Source: Mariniblastus sp. (GTDB lineage: Bacteria > Planctomycetota > Planctomycetia > Pirellulales > Pirellulaceae). From it: 64,000 bases of DNA. The notes below the pieces were generated by a model. The model did not search any database. It saw only the letters and a program-made list of their open reading frames with translations, and had not been told where the DNA came from. The translations under genes and the position numbers were made by a program. The DNA is taken from NCBI GenBank assembly GCA_022447555.1, contig JAKVBF010000013.1, forward strand, positions 62,001 through 126,000, given 5' to 3'. Position 1 is the first letter of the stretch. Each line of letters begins with the position of its first letter. This document shows positions 45,201 to 53,414 of the stretch, piece after piece.

Positions 45201-47261
45201 ACAGAAAACGCGCTTCGAACCGTTGAATTCGCCACTAAGGCTAATCCCAAAAATGGATTGAACTGGCTGACTCTGGCCGCGATTCAATTAAATCTAGGCC
45301 GCAGTGACGATGCGTTTGCCTCATGCCAAACAGCTCGTGAATTAACAGATAACCAGCCCTTGGAAGAGCGGCAAAGAACGATGAAAAATCTACTCAACTT
45401 TTATTCCACGGCCAGTCAGTTTGGGCCTCAGCCTGCCAATACCACATGGGAGAAACAAGCGGTCACGTTGCAACCTCTGGTTGTCACACTATTCGAGGGC
45501 ACCGAAAAGACATTTCAAGAAGCGCGAACATTATCGCAAATAGGTAACCCACGGGCCGCAATTGCGTTTTCCAAAGTCGTGGACGAGGCACCAAAGAATC
45601 CTACCTATTTACGTGCTGCCCTAGCCTATTTTACGAGTGGTAAGACCTCGGCAGAAACCTCCTATGCTGAAGGGATTCGAGTCTGTCAGTTACTCCGAGA
45701 ACTCCCCAATTTAGACGACCGCCAACGTTTGACATTTGTTTGGACACAAGCCAACCTGTACGCCAAACGAGGCACGAACGACGACTGGGCATCCTTGAAA
45801 GCCCTGTTTTCAGAAAACAACATTGACCCCTCAGCTCGCAATGCCAGCGAATACAACATCTTGCTCGCCGTACTCTTATTAACGAAAGAAGCCGTTACTA
45901 ACTCGGAACGTCAGCAAAATTTAAACGAAGCATTCCAGTTGGTTGAAAAAGGAAGCAATACCGCAGAACTGGTTTTGGGGGGGCAGGTTCAAGAATTACT
46001 GGCACCCTTCCAAAAAGACAAAACAACTCAACTAGAACTGATCGCGGACGCTCGAAGTCGATTCATTAAAGCGGGTGAAGCCACAGATCTGGCCACGGCC
46101 CAAGTCTCCACGATTATAAAGTTCTTTATCAACCAACAAGACTTAGACAATGCCGATCTCTACTTAACGCGACTGAAAAGCATGGTGGGCACGCCGCTGG
46201 TCGAGAGTATTCCAGCCGTCGGACTTCAGTCTGAAATCATGAATCAGCGAGGTGTGGATCCCGCTGAGATCACCCGTATCATTGATGAGTTTGGAACGGA
46301 TATGGCTTCTGAAATTCGCAATACTTCGAAGATGAATCAGGCCAAACAGTACCAGCGGATAGCGAGCATTTTTGACTCCGTCAATCTACCGAATCAATCG
46401 TTGAAGTGGAATGAGAAAGCGGTGGCCATTGAACCACGGTTTCGTCTAGCTTTGGCTATGGAAAACAACAAGCTCGGCAATAAGGATAAAGCGGTTGACC
46501 TTTGCTTAGAAGCTTTTTCTGACACTGGGGACACTTCGTATCTCATCGCACTCACCCAAATACTGATCACTGGCAAAGCCAGTCCGTACCACTTCCAAAA
46601 AGCTAACCCCATCTTTTCCAAAGCTTTGGTAAATAAGACTTTTAACCGGGGGCAAAGAATTAATCTTTTGTTAAGCATCGCTAATGTTCGCATTGCTGGG
46701 GAAGGAAGAACGCGTGATGCGATCGAGCTCTACGAGCAAGCCGCAAAGCTGGCGCCCGGCAATTTGCTCATTTTAAATAACTTAGCGACTGCTTACTCAG
46801 AACCCGAAGGTGAGCTAAATATCGCAATGGAGTATATAAATCAGGCATTGTTAAGGCATGGCAACCGCCCGGAGCTGATCGATACCAAAGCGGTGATCCT
46901 GATGAAACTGGGGAAACTCCAAAGTGCCTTGGAGCTTCTAACAGATATCACAAATCTTGAGTCTGACCCTCGATATTGGTGGCATCGGGCAGAAGTTGAG
47001 TTTAAAATTTACCAGAAATCAGCCAATGCAGATCTTCTCAAAGCGGCACGAAAGCACTTTCAAACCGCGCAAAATTTGCAACTGGCAAACCAGATATTTA
47101 CACCCAATGAAGAGTTGCGCCTTGATGATTTGGAAAAAGAGCTATCTGCTGCTGAGCGACCATCTGTAAATTCTAGTTCTCGCTGCTTCTCGCCTAACGC
47201 CTCATCAGCAATGCAAATATCCGCGCAAACACCCCAACCGGGAATGCAGGTACTCCAGTGA
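42219..47261 (+). CDS. Giant membrane-anchored TPR-repeat protein of the exosortase locus
   Basis: 1680 residues. An N-terminal membrane anchor (about residues 28-50, WRLLLTTTISVAVIAPLLYLW) is followed by helical repeats along nearly the whole length. Clear TPR-type units include LFLGEIERQLGNVDDAIEVWLAAL-like stretches near residue 410, NGLNWLTLAAIQLNLGRSDDAFASCQ near 1015 and LLILNNLATAYSEPEGELNIAMEYINQAL near 1515. It is probably periplasmic and may scaffold polysaccharide assembly or export, like the PrsT/PEP-CTERM-associated TPR proteins, though it is much longer than those I recall. It overlaps the next gene by 4 bp (GTGA), evidence for translational coupling. Confidence 0.85.
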   Translation: MKVAPSNKIMPRNPNYNTRKPIQQQVTNWRLLLTTTISVAVIAPLLYLWHGYCVSKMGRYFLDRALIATELATQKEEIEKILLGIGPLNAGEELNVDHAQKLKEFDEQLQLFDSKLASKNNRPSSTELWGKATIFLDLLKNIEEVDGEVRRRLAVAYSKSTLGIRNPRRCAQLYAQAALLSPERRDELLIQAADFYNQAFDFDNAEQALEQVTRTDNLSDDSVAVMARVKANSLWGNMLAAGPTRSNDELGPFLSQAIVKNPEDIDLPVFLALLYATPNRRGNLGPNQVARVEEQGGNYQAMANQIVDAMVNRNPSSAMALLQRYKFRTNTDAYNSIKDLLEAEKLEPTNVNVQFELGKARYDQYQQALVGQPTNVTERITEQPRELINAKANFKYCAQYSPRRMATFLYLGEIERQLGNVDDAIEVWLAALDRLNSFTPDLTTLVRIRQNTILALIEQHDANDHSTANRLTQAKEQLARLGEFITQSANASLDPELLFELSQTRQYLEAILLTETKQYGSAIDLLVPAIRNESSNPNSRTVLMARLLGTIYSELGLNEQAAKIYNDAAEMTDEPALRKEFSQRASQKRAKSGNRALTIQDVPPPNPDSSSVEEWYQYAQFILQNESRKPKNQRDLTAFTNAMSRVSSLRSSETVKDTWRFDVAKLIGETLVLESSKAELSELVKRVRALEPEANNNVGLTRGLADLYRRLNAQDPNLGLSEDTTRMIDQYIALSDRSAESFIVAANILIGQKKSDEAKSKIQEGLDTAKPNDQKNLRLAMVSLLLTEGNVTEAYESLLKLADDFPDSPDLTTRLASFCVQFPMLNTDEPAAWETRLKRIEGAEGVYSKCLNVIRTLRSVETSGESADLKLNQEQLNAAKTLCRSIVSQRPDWSIGHTLTGQVLLAQSNNIRQINLRDRVIDDSNFVQLRKAAVNAFSRGVELGESRRWVLVPLAQMQTPQERKATLALLNPGTIVQDPDLLRMQVSMSIAGNDTENALRTVEFATKANPKNGLNWLTLAAIQLNLGRSDDAFASCQTARELTDNQPLEERQRTMKNLLNFYSTASQFGPQPANTTWEKQAVTLQPLVVTLFEGTEKTFQEARTLSQIGNPRAAIAFSKVVDEAPKNPTYLRAALAYFTSGKTSAETSYAEGIRVCQLLRELPNLDDRQRLTFVWTQANLYAKRGTNDDWASLKALFSENNIDPSARNASEYNILLAVLLLTKEAVTNSERQQNLNEAFQLVEKGSNTAELVLGGQVQELLAPFQKDKTTQLELIADARSRFIKAGEATDLATAQVSTIIKFFINQQDLDNADLYLTRLKSMVGTPLVESIPAVGLQSEIMNQRGVDPAEITRIIDEFGTDMASEIRNTSKMNQAKQYQRIASIFDSVNLPNQSLKWNEKAVAIEPRFRLALAMENNKLGNKDKAVDLCLEAFSDTGDTSYLIALTQILITGKASPYHFQKANPIFSKALVNKTFNRGQRINLLLSIANVRIAGEGRTRDAIELYEQAAKLAPGNLLILNNLATAYSEPEGELNIAMEYINQALLRHGNRPELIDTKAVILMKLGKLQSALELLTDITNLESDPRYWWHRAEVEFKIYQKSANADLLKAARKHFQTAQNLQLANQIFTPNEELRLDDLEKELSAAERPSVNSSSRCFSPNASSAMQISAQTPQPGMQVLQ

Positions 47262-47917
47262 ATGTAAAACTAATCCTCGGCCTATTGGCTGTCATCACTC
47301 TGACCCTGGTACCCGCGATCGTAGACGGCCAGCGGCGATTTCGCTGGGGCGAAGACGATGAGCTTGTGAAGCTTTCGGAAAACATGAGAAACCTTCCTAA
47401 GCAAATTGGCGATTGGGAATGCACGACGGAAAAACCGCTCGACACAACCAGCGCCGAACTACTTACGCCCATTGCGTCAATCAACCGGGTTTACTTAAAC
47501 CGCCGCAAAAATTTAAGCGCTAATTTATTTATCTTGTTAGGGCCAACCGGCCCAACAGCTGTTCACACGCCGGACATTTGCTTCAACAGTCGTGAATTCA
47601 AAAAACTGAGCGAACGAACAATAATCAATGCGAGCCCGTCCGCCGATCAACAAAATAGTACTGATTCAAATTTCTTCCGAACCGAATTTAAATCTCGGGA
47701 TATCAACGAGTCTGGCCTTAAGTCCATTTACGCTTGGACAATCGATGGGCAATGGTCTGCAGCTGAGCGACCACGTTTCGAATTCTCGCGAAGTCGATAT
47801 CTATTCAAACTCCAAGCGACGTCAAGATTTGAAAGTGTGGATGCGATGAAGGACAGCAGAGCACTTGAGGTTTTTGTAAGCGATGTAGAAAACCTTTTAA
47901 ATCAGGTGGTTTTTTAA
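47258..47917 (+). CDS. EpsI-like protein (DUF3485), exosortase partner
   Basis: 219 residues. A signal/anchor segment (residues 1-22) precedes a DUF3485/EpsI domain: LPKQIGDWECTTEKPLD, then GPTAVHTPDICF with the conserved histidine and cysteine, and SIYAWTIDGQWSAAERPRFEF. EpsI is often fused to the exosortase C-terminus; here it is a separate gene about 8 kb downstream. Its exact role is unknown but it goes with exosortase-linked exopolysaccharide production. The GTG start overlaps the TPR stop codon as GTGA. Confidence 0.88.
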   Translation: MNVKLILGLLAVITLTLVPAIVDGQRRFRWGEDDELVKLSENMRNLPKQIGDWECTTEKPLDTTSAELLTPIASINRVYLNRRKNLSANLFILLGPTGPTAVHTPDICFNSREFKKLSERTIINASPSADQQNSTDSNFFRTEFKSRDINESGLKSIYAWTIDGQWSAAERPRFEFSRSRYLFKLQATSRFESVDAMKDSRALEVFVSDVENLLNQVVF

Positions 47918-48001
47918 AGCGACCATGCCTTTTCCATTGCGTTTCAAACGTAGTTCTTTCCTCAATCAAAACCCTTAACTGCCACAAAACCCCAACATCG
48001 A

Positions 48002-48937
48002 ATGAAAACCGAGATGGGCAACTTCACAAAAACTCCAGCTCCAACCCAAGCACTCGCGGGCGCAGTTGCGAATAGGGAAACCCTTCCTAACGATAACGAC
48101 ACCTTTGATAGCTCCCTACCTGAAGTCTACCTCAAGTTTCGATATGGTTTGGAGCGGATGCTGGGACTCGTATTTCTAGTCGCCTCCCTGCCCTTGATTT
48201 TTGTACTATCATGCATTGTGCGACTGAATTCCAAAGGTGCGGCGATATACAAACAAACACGTGTTGGCTTGCACGGTCGGGAATTTTCGATGTTTAAGAT
48301 CAGAACGATGGTCTTGGACGCTGAACAACAGTCAGGCCCCGCATGGTGCTCTGAATCGGACCCGAGGATAACCTGGGTTGGTGCGTGGCTCCGATTTCTG
48401 CATCTTGACGAACTGCCCCAATTGTTCAATGTAGCCATGGGTGACATGTCATTTGTAGGCCCCCGTCCAGAGCGACCTGAATTCGTCGCCATCCTCTCTA
48501 AACAGGTCAGAGGTTACACCCAAAGACTGCGCGTTAAACCAGGAATCACGGGCTTGGCTCAAATCTATTTGCCGCCGGACCAAACATTAACATGCGTGAT
48601 CAAAAAAGTAAAAATGGATAGAGCCTACATTGCAACGACTTCGCTTAGAGTCGATTTAAAAATCTCGCTTTGCACCGTATTGAGAATGGCCGGGTTACGC
48701 CACGGCAAAGGACCCCAACTGATGGGACTTGATCGTGAGTATCAACAAATCATCAAAGAGTGTTGGAGGAGCGAATCAGAGGCGATTGAGTCCGAAGTGC
48801 CGTCAGAATTTCATGCCGACCTACTGAATCCTGCTTGGCAAACATACGAGAATGAACGCGAAATAGAAACGCCCGTACTCATTGGCGGTGACAGATTACA
48901 AGAAACCTCGGTCGATTCACCGAACAAACCTCGGTAG
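48002..48937 (+). CDS. Initiating sugar transferase (bacterial sugar transferase family)
   Basis: 311 residues in the short polyprenol-phosphate phosphosugar transferase form, without the N-terminal multi-helix and CoA-binding parts of full-length WbaP/WcaJ. One membrane hairpin lies at about residues 55-75, then the catalytic KQTRVGLHGREFSMFKIRTM, ESDPRITWVGAWLRFLHLDELPQLFNV and SFVGPRPERPEF. It would load the first sugar phosphate onto undecaprenyl phosphate to begin repeat-unit synthesis on the inner leaflet. The last 65 residues are polar and not part of the core. It lies 84 bp after EpsI. Confidence 0.93.
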   Translation: MKTEMGNFTKTPAPTQALAGAVANRETLPNDNDTFDSSLPEVYLKFRYGLERMLGLVFLVASLPLIFVLSCIVRLNSKGAAIYKQTRVGLHGREFSMFKIRTMVLDAEQQSGPAWCSESDPRITWVGAWLRFLHLDELPQLFNVAMGDMSFVGPRPERPEFVAILSKQVRGYTQRLRVKPGITGLAQIYLPPDQTLTCVIKKVKMDRAYIATTSLRVDLKISLCTVLRMAGLRHGKGPQLMGLDREYQQIIKECWRSESEAIESEVPSEFHADLLNPAWQTYENEREIETPVLIGGDRLQETSVDSPNKPR

Positions 48938-48978
48938 CCAGACTCCGGCAACTGTTTGACCGTCGCGCTCACAAAAAC

Positions 48979-49881
48979 ATGGTTACCAACGCAATATCAA
49001 TCGATGTCGAAGACTATTTCCAAGTCTCCGGATTTGAAAAAGCTGTCTCACGAAAGAAGTGGGAGCAATACCCTTCACGCGTAGTTAATAATACGCGACG
49101 ATTACTGGCCATCTTTGAACGCCACCAGGTCACGGCGACTTTTTTTGTACTTGGCTGGGTGGCTGAGCGATTCCCGTTTCTGGTTAAAGAGATCTATGCT
49201 TTGGGCCATGAAGTCGGTTCCCATGGCTATTGGCACCGTTTGATCTACGAGATGTCACCCTCTGATTTTCGTAACGATCTGAGACAATCAATCGCTGTTT
49301 TACAAGACCTTACAGGTCAACCCATCACCTCCTTCCGCGCCCCCTCTTTTTCGATCACAAAACGATCACTGTGGGCATTAGATATCTTGGCAGAAGAAGG
49401 GATCACCCAAGATTCCAGTATCTTCCCAACCCACCATGATCGGTACGGTATCCCTGATGCATCTCCGGAAATTCACCAAATTGCGACAACTACACACGCT
49501 CTTTGGGAGTTCCCCATGTCAGTAGCCAAGTGGAGGGGCTTATCCGTCCCAGCCAGTGGTGGTGGCTATTTTCGACTCTACCCCTATCGAATAACCCGTC
49601 GTTTGATATCACAAATCAACGAAACGGGCCGGCCATTAATGTTTTATTTACATCCTTGGGAAATCGATCCCCAACAGCCATTGGTCGATGGCGTTCCATT
49701 TCTCTCCCGGCAAAGACATCGTATTAATTTGGCAAAAACTGAAGGAAAGCTGGAGCGACTTCTCACGGATTTTAAATTCACTTCAATGACAGATGTGTTG
49801 AAAATATATCAAACAAACCGTGGTCAATCAGTTTCAGCTCGTTCTGATATTAAAAACTATTCACGCGTTTCGCAAAGCTGA
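48979..49881 (+). CDS. Polysaccharide deacetylase, exosortase-locus type (DUF3473)
   Basis: A NodB-homology deacetylase of 300 residues. ISIDVEDYFQVSGFE at the start and SHGYWHRLIYEMSPSDFRNDL carry the metal-binding D-D and H-x-H-like motifs as used in the PEP-CTERM-locus deacetylases. FYLHPWEIDPQQP near the end is the DUF3473 signature. It probably deacetylates N-acetylated sugars in the exopolysaccharide or its repeat unit. There is no signal peptide, so action on a cytoplasmic intermediate is possible. A second, unrelated deacetylase lies downstream in the same locus. Confidence 0.9.
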   Translation: MVTNAISIDVEDYFQVSGFEKAVSRKKWEQYPSRVVNNTRRLLAIFERHQVTATFFVLGWVAERFPFLVKEIYALGHEVGSHGYWHRLIYEMSPSDFRNDLRQSIAVLQDLTGQPITSFRAPSFSITKRSLWALDILAEEGITQDSSIFPTHHDRYGIPDASPEIHQIATTTHALWEFPMSVAKWRGLSVPASGGGYFRLYPYRITRRLISQINETGRPLMFYLHPWEIDPQQPLVDGVPFLSRQRHRINLAKTEGKLERLLTDFKFTSMTDVLKIYQTNRGQSVSARSDIKNYSRVSQS

Positions 49882-50011
49882 ATACTGGCGATCAATTCCC
49901 GTAATCACGTCAGTCAGTGAATTCATATTGACGTTCAAAACCGAACCGTTCTCCTACCATATCAAACTAGCAATAGCCTGATTCTGCCAGCAAATCCTGG
50001 TAACCGACCGC

Positions 50012-51046
50012 GTGACTCACCACAAACAGATGACTGAAGAAACCCCCGGTACGCCCGAAATTTCAGTGATCGTTCCCATTCGAAACGAGGAAGCGCACAT
50101 TGCGTCAACCCTCCGCCAATTGCTCGATCAAGAGCAGGACGGAATCGACGTCGAGATACTCGTGGCCGATGGGCGATCAACCGATCGGACGCGTGAGATT
50201 GTCTCGGAAATGGCTATAGAGAACAGTCAAATTCGCCTTTTTGATAATCCGATAAAACTATCGAGCGGCGCTCGAAACGTCGGAGTGCAACAGGCCGCGG
50301 GACAATACCTTTTAATCATCGACGGTCATTGTGAAATTCCAAGTCGCACTTACTTTAAGAATCTTAAAGCGGCTTTCGAACGAACGGGAGCCGACTGCCT
50401 TGGCCGCCCGCAACCTTTAGACGTCACAAACGCTACATTGTTGCAACAGGCGATCGCAGCAGCCCGGAACTCAAGGCTAGGACATCACCCTGACTCATTT
50501 ATCTATTCACAAAAAGAGCTGAAGGTACCCGCGATTAGTGTCGCCGTGGCCTACAAACGAGAGGTCTTCGACCAGGTAGGTCCGTTCGATACGGGGTTTG
50601 ATGCTTGCGAAGACTGTGAACTTAATCATCGGATCGACCAAGCCGGATTGACTTGCTTCCTAGTGCCTGAGCTAGCTGTCAAATACCAACCTCGAAACTC
50701 TTTAACGGGGCTGTTCAAACAACTGACCCGTTACGGGCGAGGACGGGTCAGACTGGCTCGCAAGCATGCCGAACGATTATCGTTATCATCGTTACTTCCA
50801 GCACTCTTCCTGATCGGTCTATTGACAGGGCCGCTCTTCGCTTCTCTCATTCCTTTATTAGGCTACGTATACTGGGGTGTCATCTCGTTTTATCTCATTT
50901 TGGTAGTCGGCTTTTCTTGCATCGCAGCATGGAATAACGCCAACAAGCGGATTATCGCCTGGCTACCGATTGTATTTTTCACAGTTCACCTCGGTTCGGG
51001 TTGGGGTGTGATACGAGAGTTCATGACACGCCCCAAACAGCGCTGA
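50012..51046 (+). CDS. Glycosyltransferase family 2, ExoA-like
   Basis: 344 residues. A GT-A fold opens with ISVIVPIRNEEAHIASTLRQLL, then DGRSTDRT and IIDGHCEIPSR as the DxD-like site, and VGPFDTGFDACEDCELNHRI for the acceptor side. Two or three membrane segments (about 255-325) follow, like ExoA of succinoglycan synthesis. It would add a sugar to the lipid-linked repeat unit at the inner membrane. The start may be GTG 50012 or ATG 50030; neither has a strong ribosome site. The stop is 8 bp before the next glycosyltransferase start. Confidence 0.88.
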   Translation: MTHHKQMTEETPGTPEISVIVPIRNEEAHIASTLRQLLDQEQDGIDVEILVADGRSTDRTREIVSEMAIENSQIRLFDNPIKLSSGARNVGVQQAAGQYLLIIDGHCEIPSRTYFKNLKAAFERTGADCLGRPQPLDVTNATLLQQAIAAARNSRLGHHPDSFIYSQKELKVPAISVAVAYKREVFDQVGPFDTGFDACEDCELNHRIDQAGLTCFLVPELAVKYQPRNSLTGLFKQLTRYGRGRVRLARKHAERLSLSSLLPALFLIGLLTGPLFASLIPLLGYVYWGVISFYLILVVGFSCIAAWNNANKRIIAWLPIVFFTVHLGSGWGVIREFMTRPKQR

Positions 51047-51054
51047 TACAACTA

Positions 51055-52293
51055 ATGAACTTGCCACCAAACCCAATGCGAGTCGCCATTGTTGATGAAG
51101 AATTCCCCTATCCGGTTAATTCAGGGAAACGGATACGAACACTTAATTTAGTCAAACGATTGGCCCAAACACACGATGTAAGATACATCGCTCATCAAAA
51201 TGCCGATGACTCGGAATTGGCAGAGGCCATTAAGCACTTTGCCAAAATCGGAATCAAGACGACTCAAATTCCTCGAAAAATACAGGTAAAATCGGGGTTC
51301 CAATTTTATGCGAAACTGGGAGCCAACCTTCTCTCACCACTACCCTATTCGGTCTCCTCTCATACGAGTCAAGCAATGCGTCGTGAGGTAGAGCGACTCG
51401 ACGCAAGTGGTGAAATTGATCTATGGCATTGTGAATGGACTCCTTATGCCGAGTTATTTCGCGGCCTTAATACAAAACCCTTGGTGATTGCCGCCCATAA
51501 CGTGGAATCTTTGATTTGGCAGCGATACACCGAGTCGGAAGCCAACCCGATCAAGCGATGGTATATCAAAAAGCAGTGGAGAAAATTTGAAACTTTTGAG
51601 CGTTGGGCATTCGCCAGGGCCACACGAACCATCATGGTCAGCGAGCCAGATGCAATCTTGGCACGAAATCGTTTCGGCGCGGATAACTTAGACGTGGTTG
51701 AAAATGGTGTCGACGTGCAAAAATATCAACCGCTTCTACAGGAACGAAACCCCAAGGAGATGATCTTTTTGGGAAGTCTCGACTGGCGTCCCAATCTGGA
51801 TGGATTGTCAGTGTTTTTGGAGACTGTCATGCCGGAACTGGCGAAGCGAAAGCCAGACCTTATTTTCTCGATTGTCGGCCGCAAACCCCCTGAATGGCTC
51901 ATCCAACGCGCCGAGTCAGATCCTCAAATACATCTCCACGCAGATGTTCCTAAGGTACTTCCCTATTTATCTCGTGCGGGATTGATGGTTGTTCCATTGC
52001 GAGTCGGCGGAGGCTCAAGATTGAAAATCATCGAAGCGGCTGCCAACGGACTACCGGTGGTGAGCACTCGCGTGGGCGCCGAAGGTCTTGAGTTCCAACC
52101 AGCTAAAGATTATTTTGCAAGTGAGAGCATTGAAACGTTAGCGGAGCCAATTCTCAAAGCCTTGGACGATCCTCAACTCGCCCTCCAAACGGCCCAACAT
52201 GCAAAACAATTGGCCGAGCAACAATACGACTGGGATACACTCGCTCAGCGGCAAGCTGCCAGTTGGGAAATGGCAGTAGGTGCTCAAGAATGA
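51055..52293 (+). CDS. Glycosyltransferase family 4 (exosortase-locus Stp1-like)
   Basis: About 412 residues with a GT-B fold. The N-terminal domain begins RVAIVDEEFPYPVNSGKRIRTLN and includes WHCEWTPYAEL. The C-terminal nucleotide-sugar domain holds ENGVDVQKY, FLGSLDWRPNLDG and VPLRVGGGSRLKIIEAAANGLPVVST. This most resembles the TIGR03087-like glycosyltransferase of PEP-CTERM loci. ATG 51055 is preferred: the track ORF from 51001 overlaps the previous gene in another frame. It overlaps the next gene by 4 bp. Confidence 0.88.
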   Translation: MNLPPNPMRVAIVDEEFPYPVNSGKRIRTLNLVKRLAQTHDVRYIAHQNADDSELAEAIKHFAKIGIKTTQIPRKIQVKSGFQFYAKLGANLLSPLPYSVSSHTSQAMRREVERLDASGEIDLWHCEWTPYAELFRGLNTKPLVIAAHNVESLIWQRYTESEANPIKRWYIKKQWRKFETFERWAFARATRTIMVSEPDAILARNRFGADNLDVVENGVDVQKYQPLLQERNPKEMIFLGSLDWRPNLDGLSVFLETVMPELAKRKPDLIFSIVGRKPPEWLIQRAESDPQIHLHADVPKVLPYLSRAGLMVVPLRVGGGSRLKIIEAAANGLPVVSTRVGAEGLEFQPAKDYFASESIETLAEPILKALDDPQLALQTAQHAKQLAEQQYDWDTLAQRQAASWEMAVGAQE

Positions 52294-53414
52294 ACATCCT
52301 ACATTTGACATCATCCCGTTTCTTCGGCGGTCCGGAGCGGCAGATGCTTGGCTTGGCCGAGGCACTCCATCCAGACGTCGAAACCTCATTCGCCTCATTT
52401 TCGGAAGGTGGGCGTAACGCCGAGTTTCTGAACCACGTCCGCCAGGCTGGGTTTCAGGCGGTTGGTCTCCAACATGACACACCCAAACTTCTGGCGGCCC
52501 GGAATGAGGTTAGCCAACTCATTCAAAGCAACGACATGCACGTCCTTCTATGCCACGGCTACAAAGCGGGGATCGTGGGGTGGTTTGCCGCCCGCAAGGC
52601 TGGGATTCCCGCGATCGCCGTTTCACGGGGATGGACGGGGGAAGACTGGAAAGTACGAATGTATGAGCGTTTGGACCGACTGATGCTACGACGAATGGAC
52701 CGTGTGGTTTGCGTGTCACATGGTCAAGCAGAGAAAGTCAAAAAATTGGGCGTGCGGCCAGATCGTATCGAAGTCATTCACAACGCCATTGATTGTGCCC
52801 GATTCACTACTCCGGACCCTCTCTATCGAAAGCAGCTGCTCGACTTTTTTCCAGAATCCGTGCGTGGTCAAGTCCGGTTCGTAGCCGGATCGGCCGGGCG
52901 CCTCAGCCCGGAAAAGGGCTTTGACATTCTGATCGAAGCGGCCAAACCCTTACTGTTGGAAGATCCGCAAATGGGATTTATTCTATTCGGTGAGGGTGGC
53001 ATGCGAGAAACGCTTCAAGCTCAGATCGACCAAGCCTGCATTGGAAACCGTTTCCGTCTAGTGGGCTACACCGACAGCCTAGATCAATTCATGCCATGTC
53101 TTGATCTTTTCGTTCAATCATCTCACACCGAAGGCTTACCCAACGTTCTGCTAGAGGCAACCGCAGCAGGGGTCCCCATTGTTGCTACCGATGTTGGAGG
53201 GACAGTTGAAGTAGTGCAGTCGGGAGAATATTGTCAGTTGTTAGAGCCCGGTGATAGCAAGCGTCTGTCTGAGTCTATCTTAAAAATCAAAACGGCTTCC
53301 GGCCCGATGCCAAATTCCTCGGAACGGCTATCGAAAGAATTCGGGTTTTTAAAGCAACGAGAACGTTACCTCTCGCTGTTTCATTCCCTCTCGCAGGGAA
53401 CCATCACCGCATGA
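52290..53414 (+). CDS. Glycosyltransferase family 4
   Basis: About 374 residues, GT-B fold. MNILHLTSSRFFGGPERQ at the N-terminus is the usual GT4 opening. The C-terminal half has IHNAIDCARF, GSAGRLSPEKGFDILIEA, GEGGMRETL and SSHTEGLPNVLLEATAAGVPIVAT, with the E-x7-E type catalytic site. The start ATG 52290 overlaps the preceding stop as ATGA, and the stop overlaps the next start in the same way, so the three genes are translationally coupled. Donor and acceptor sugars are unknown. Confidence 0.9.
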   Translation: MNILHLTSSRFFGGPERQMLGLAEALHPDVETSFASFSEGGRNAEFLNHVRQAGFQAVGLQHDTPKLLAARNEVSQLIQSNDMHVLLCHGYKAGIVGWFAARKAGIPAIAVSRGWTGEDWKVRMYERLDRLMLRRMDRVVCVSHGQAEKVKKLGVRPDRIEVIHNAIDCARFTTPDPLYRKQLLDFFPESVRGQVRFVAGSAGRLSPEKGFDILIEAAKPLLLEDPQMGFILFGEGGMRETLQAQIDQACIGNRFRLVGYTDSLDQFMPCLDLFVQSSHTEGLPNVLLEATAAGVPIVATDVGGTVEVVQSGEYCQLLEPGDSKRLSESILKIKTASGPMPNSSERLSKEFGFLKQRERYLSLFHSLSQGTITA

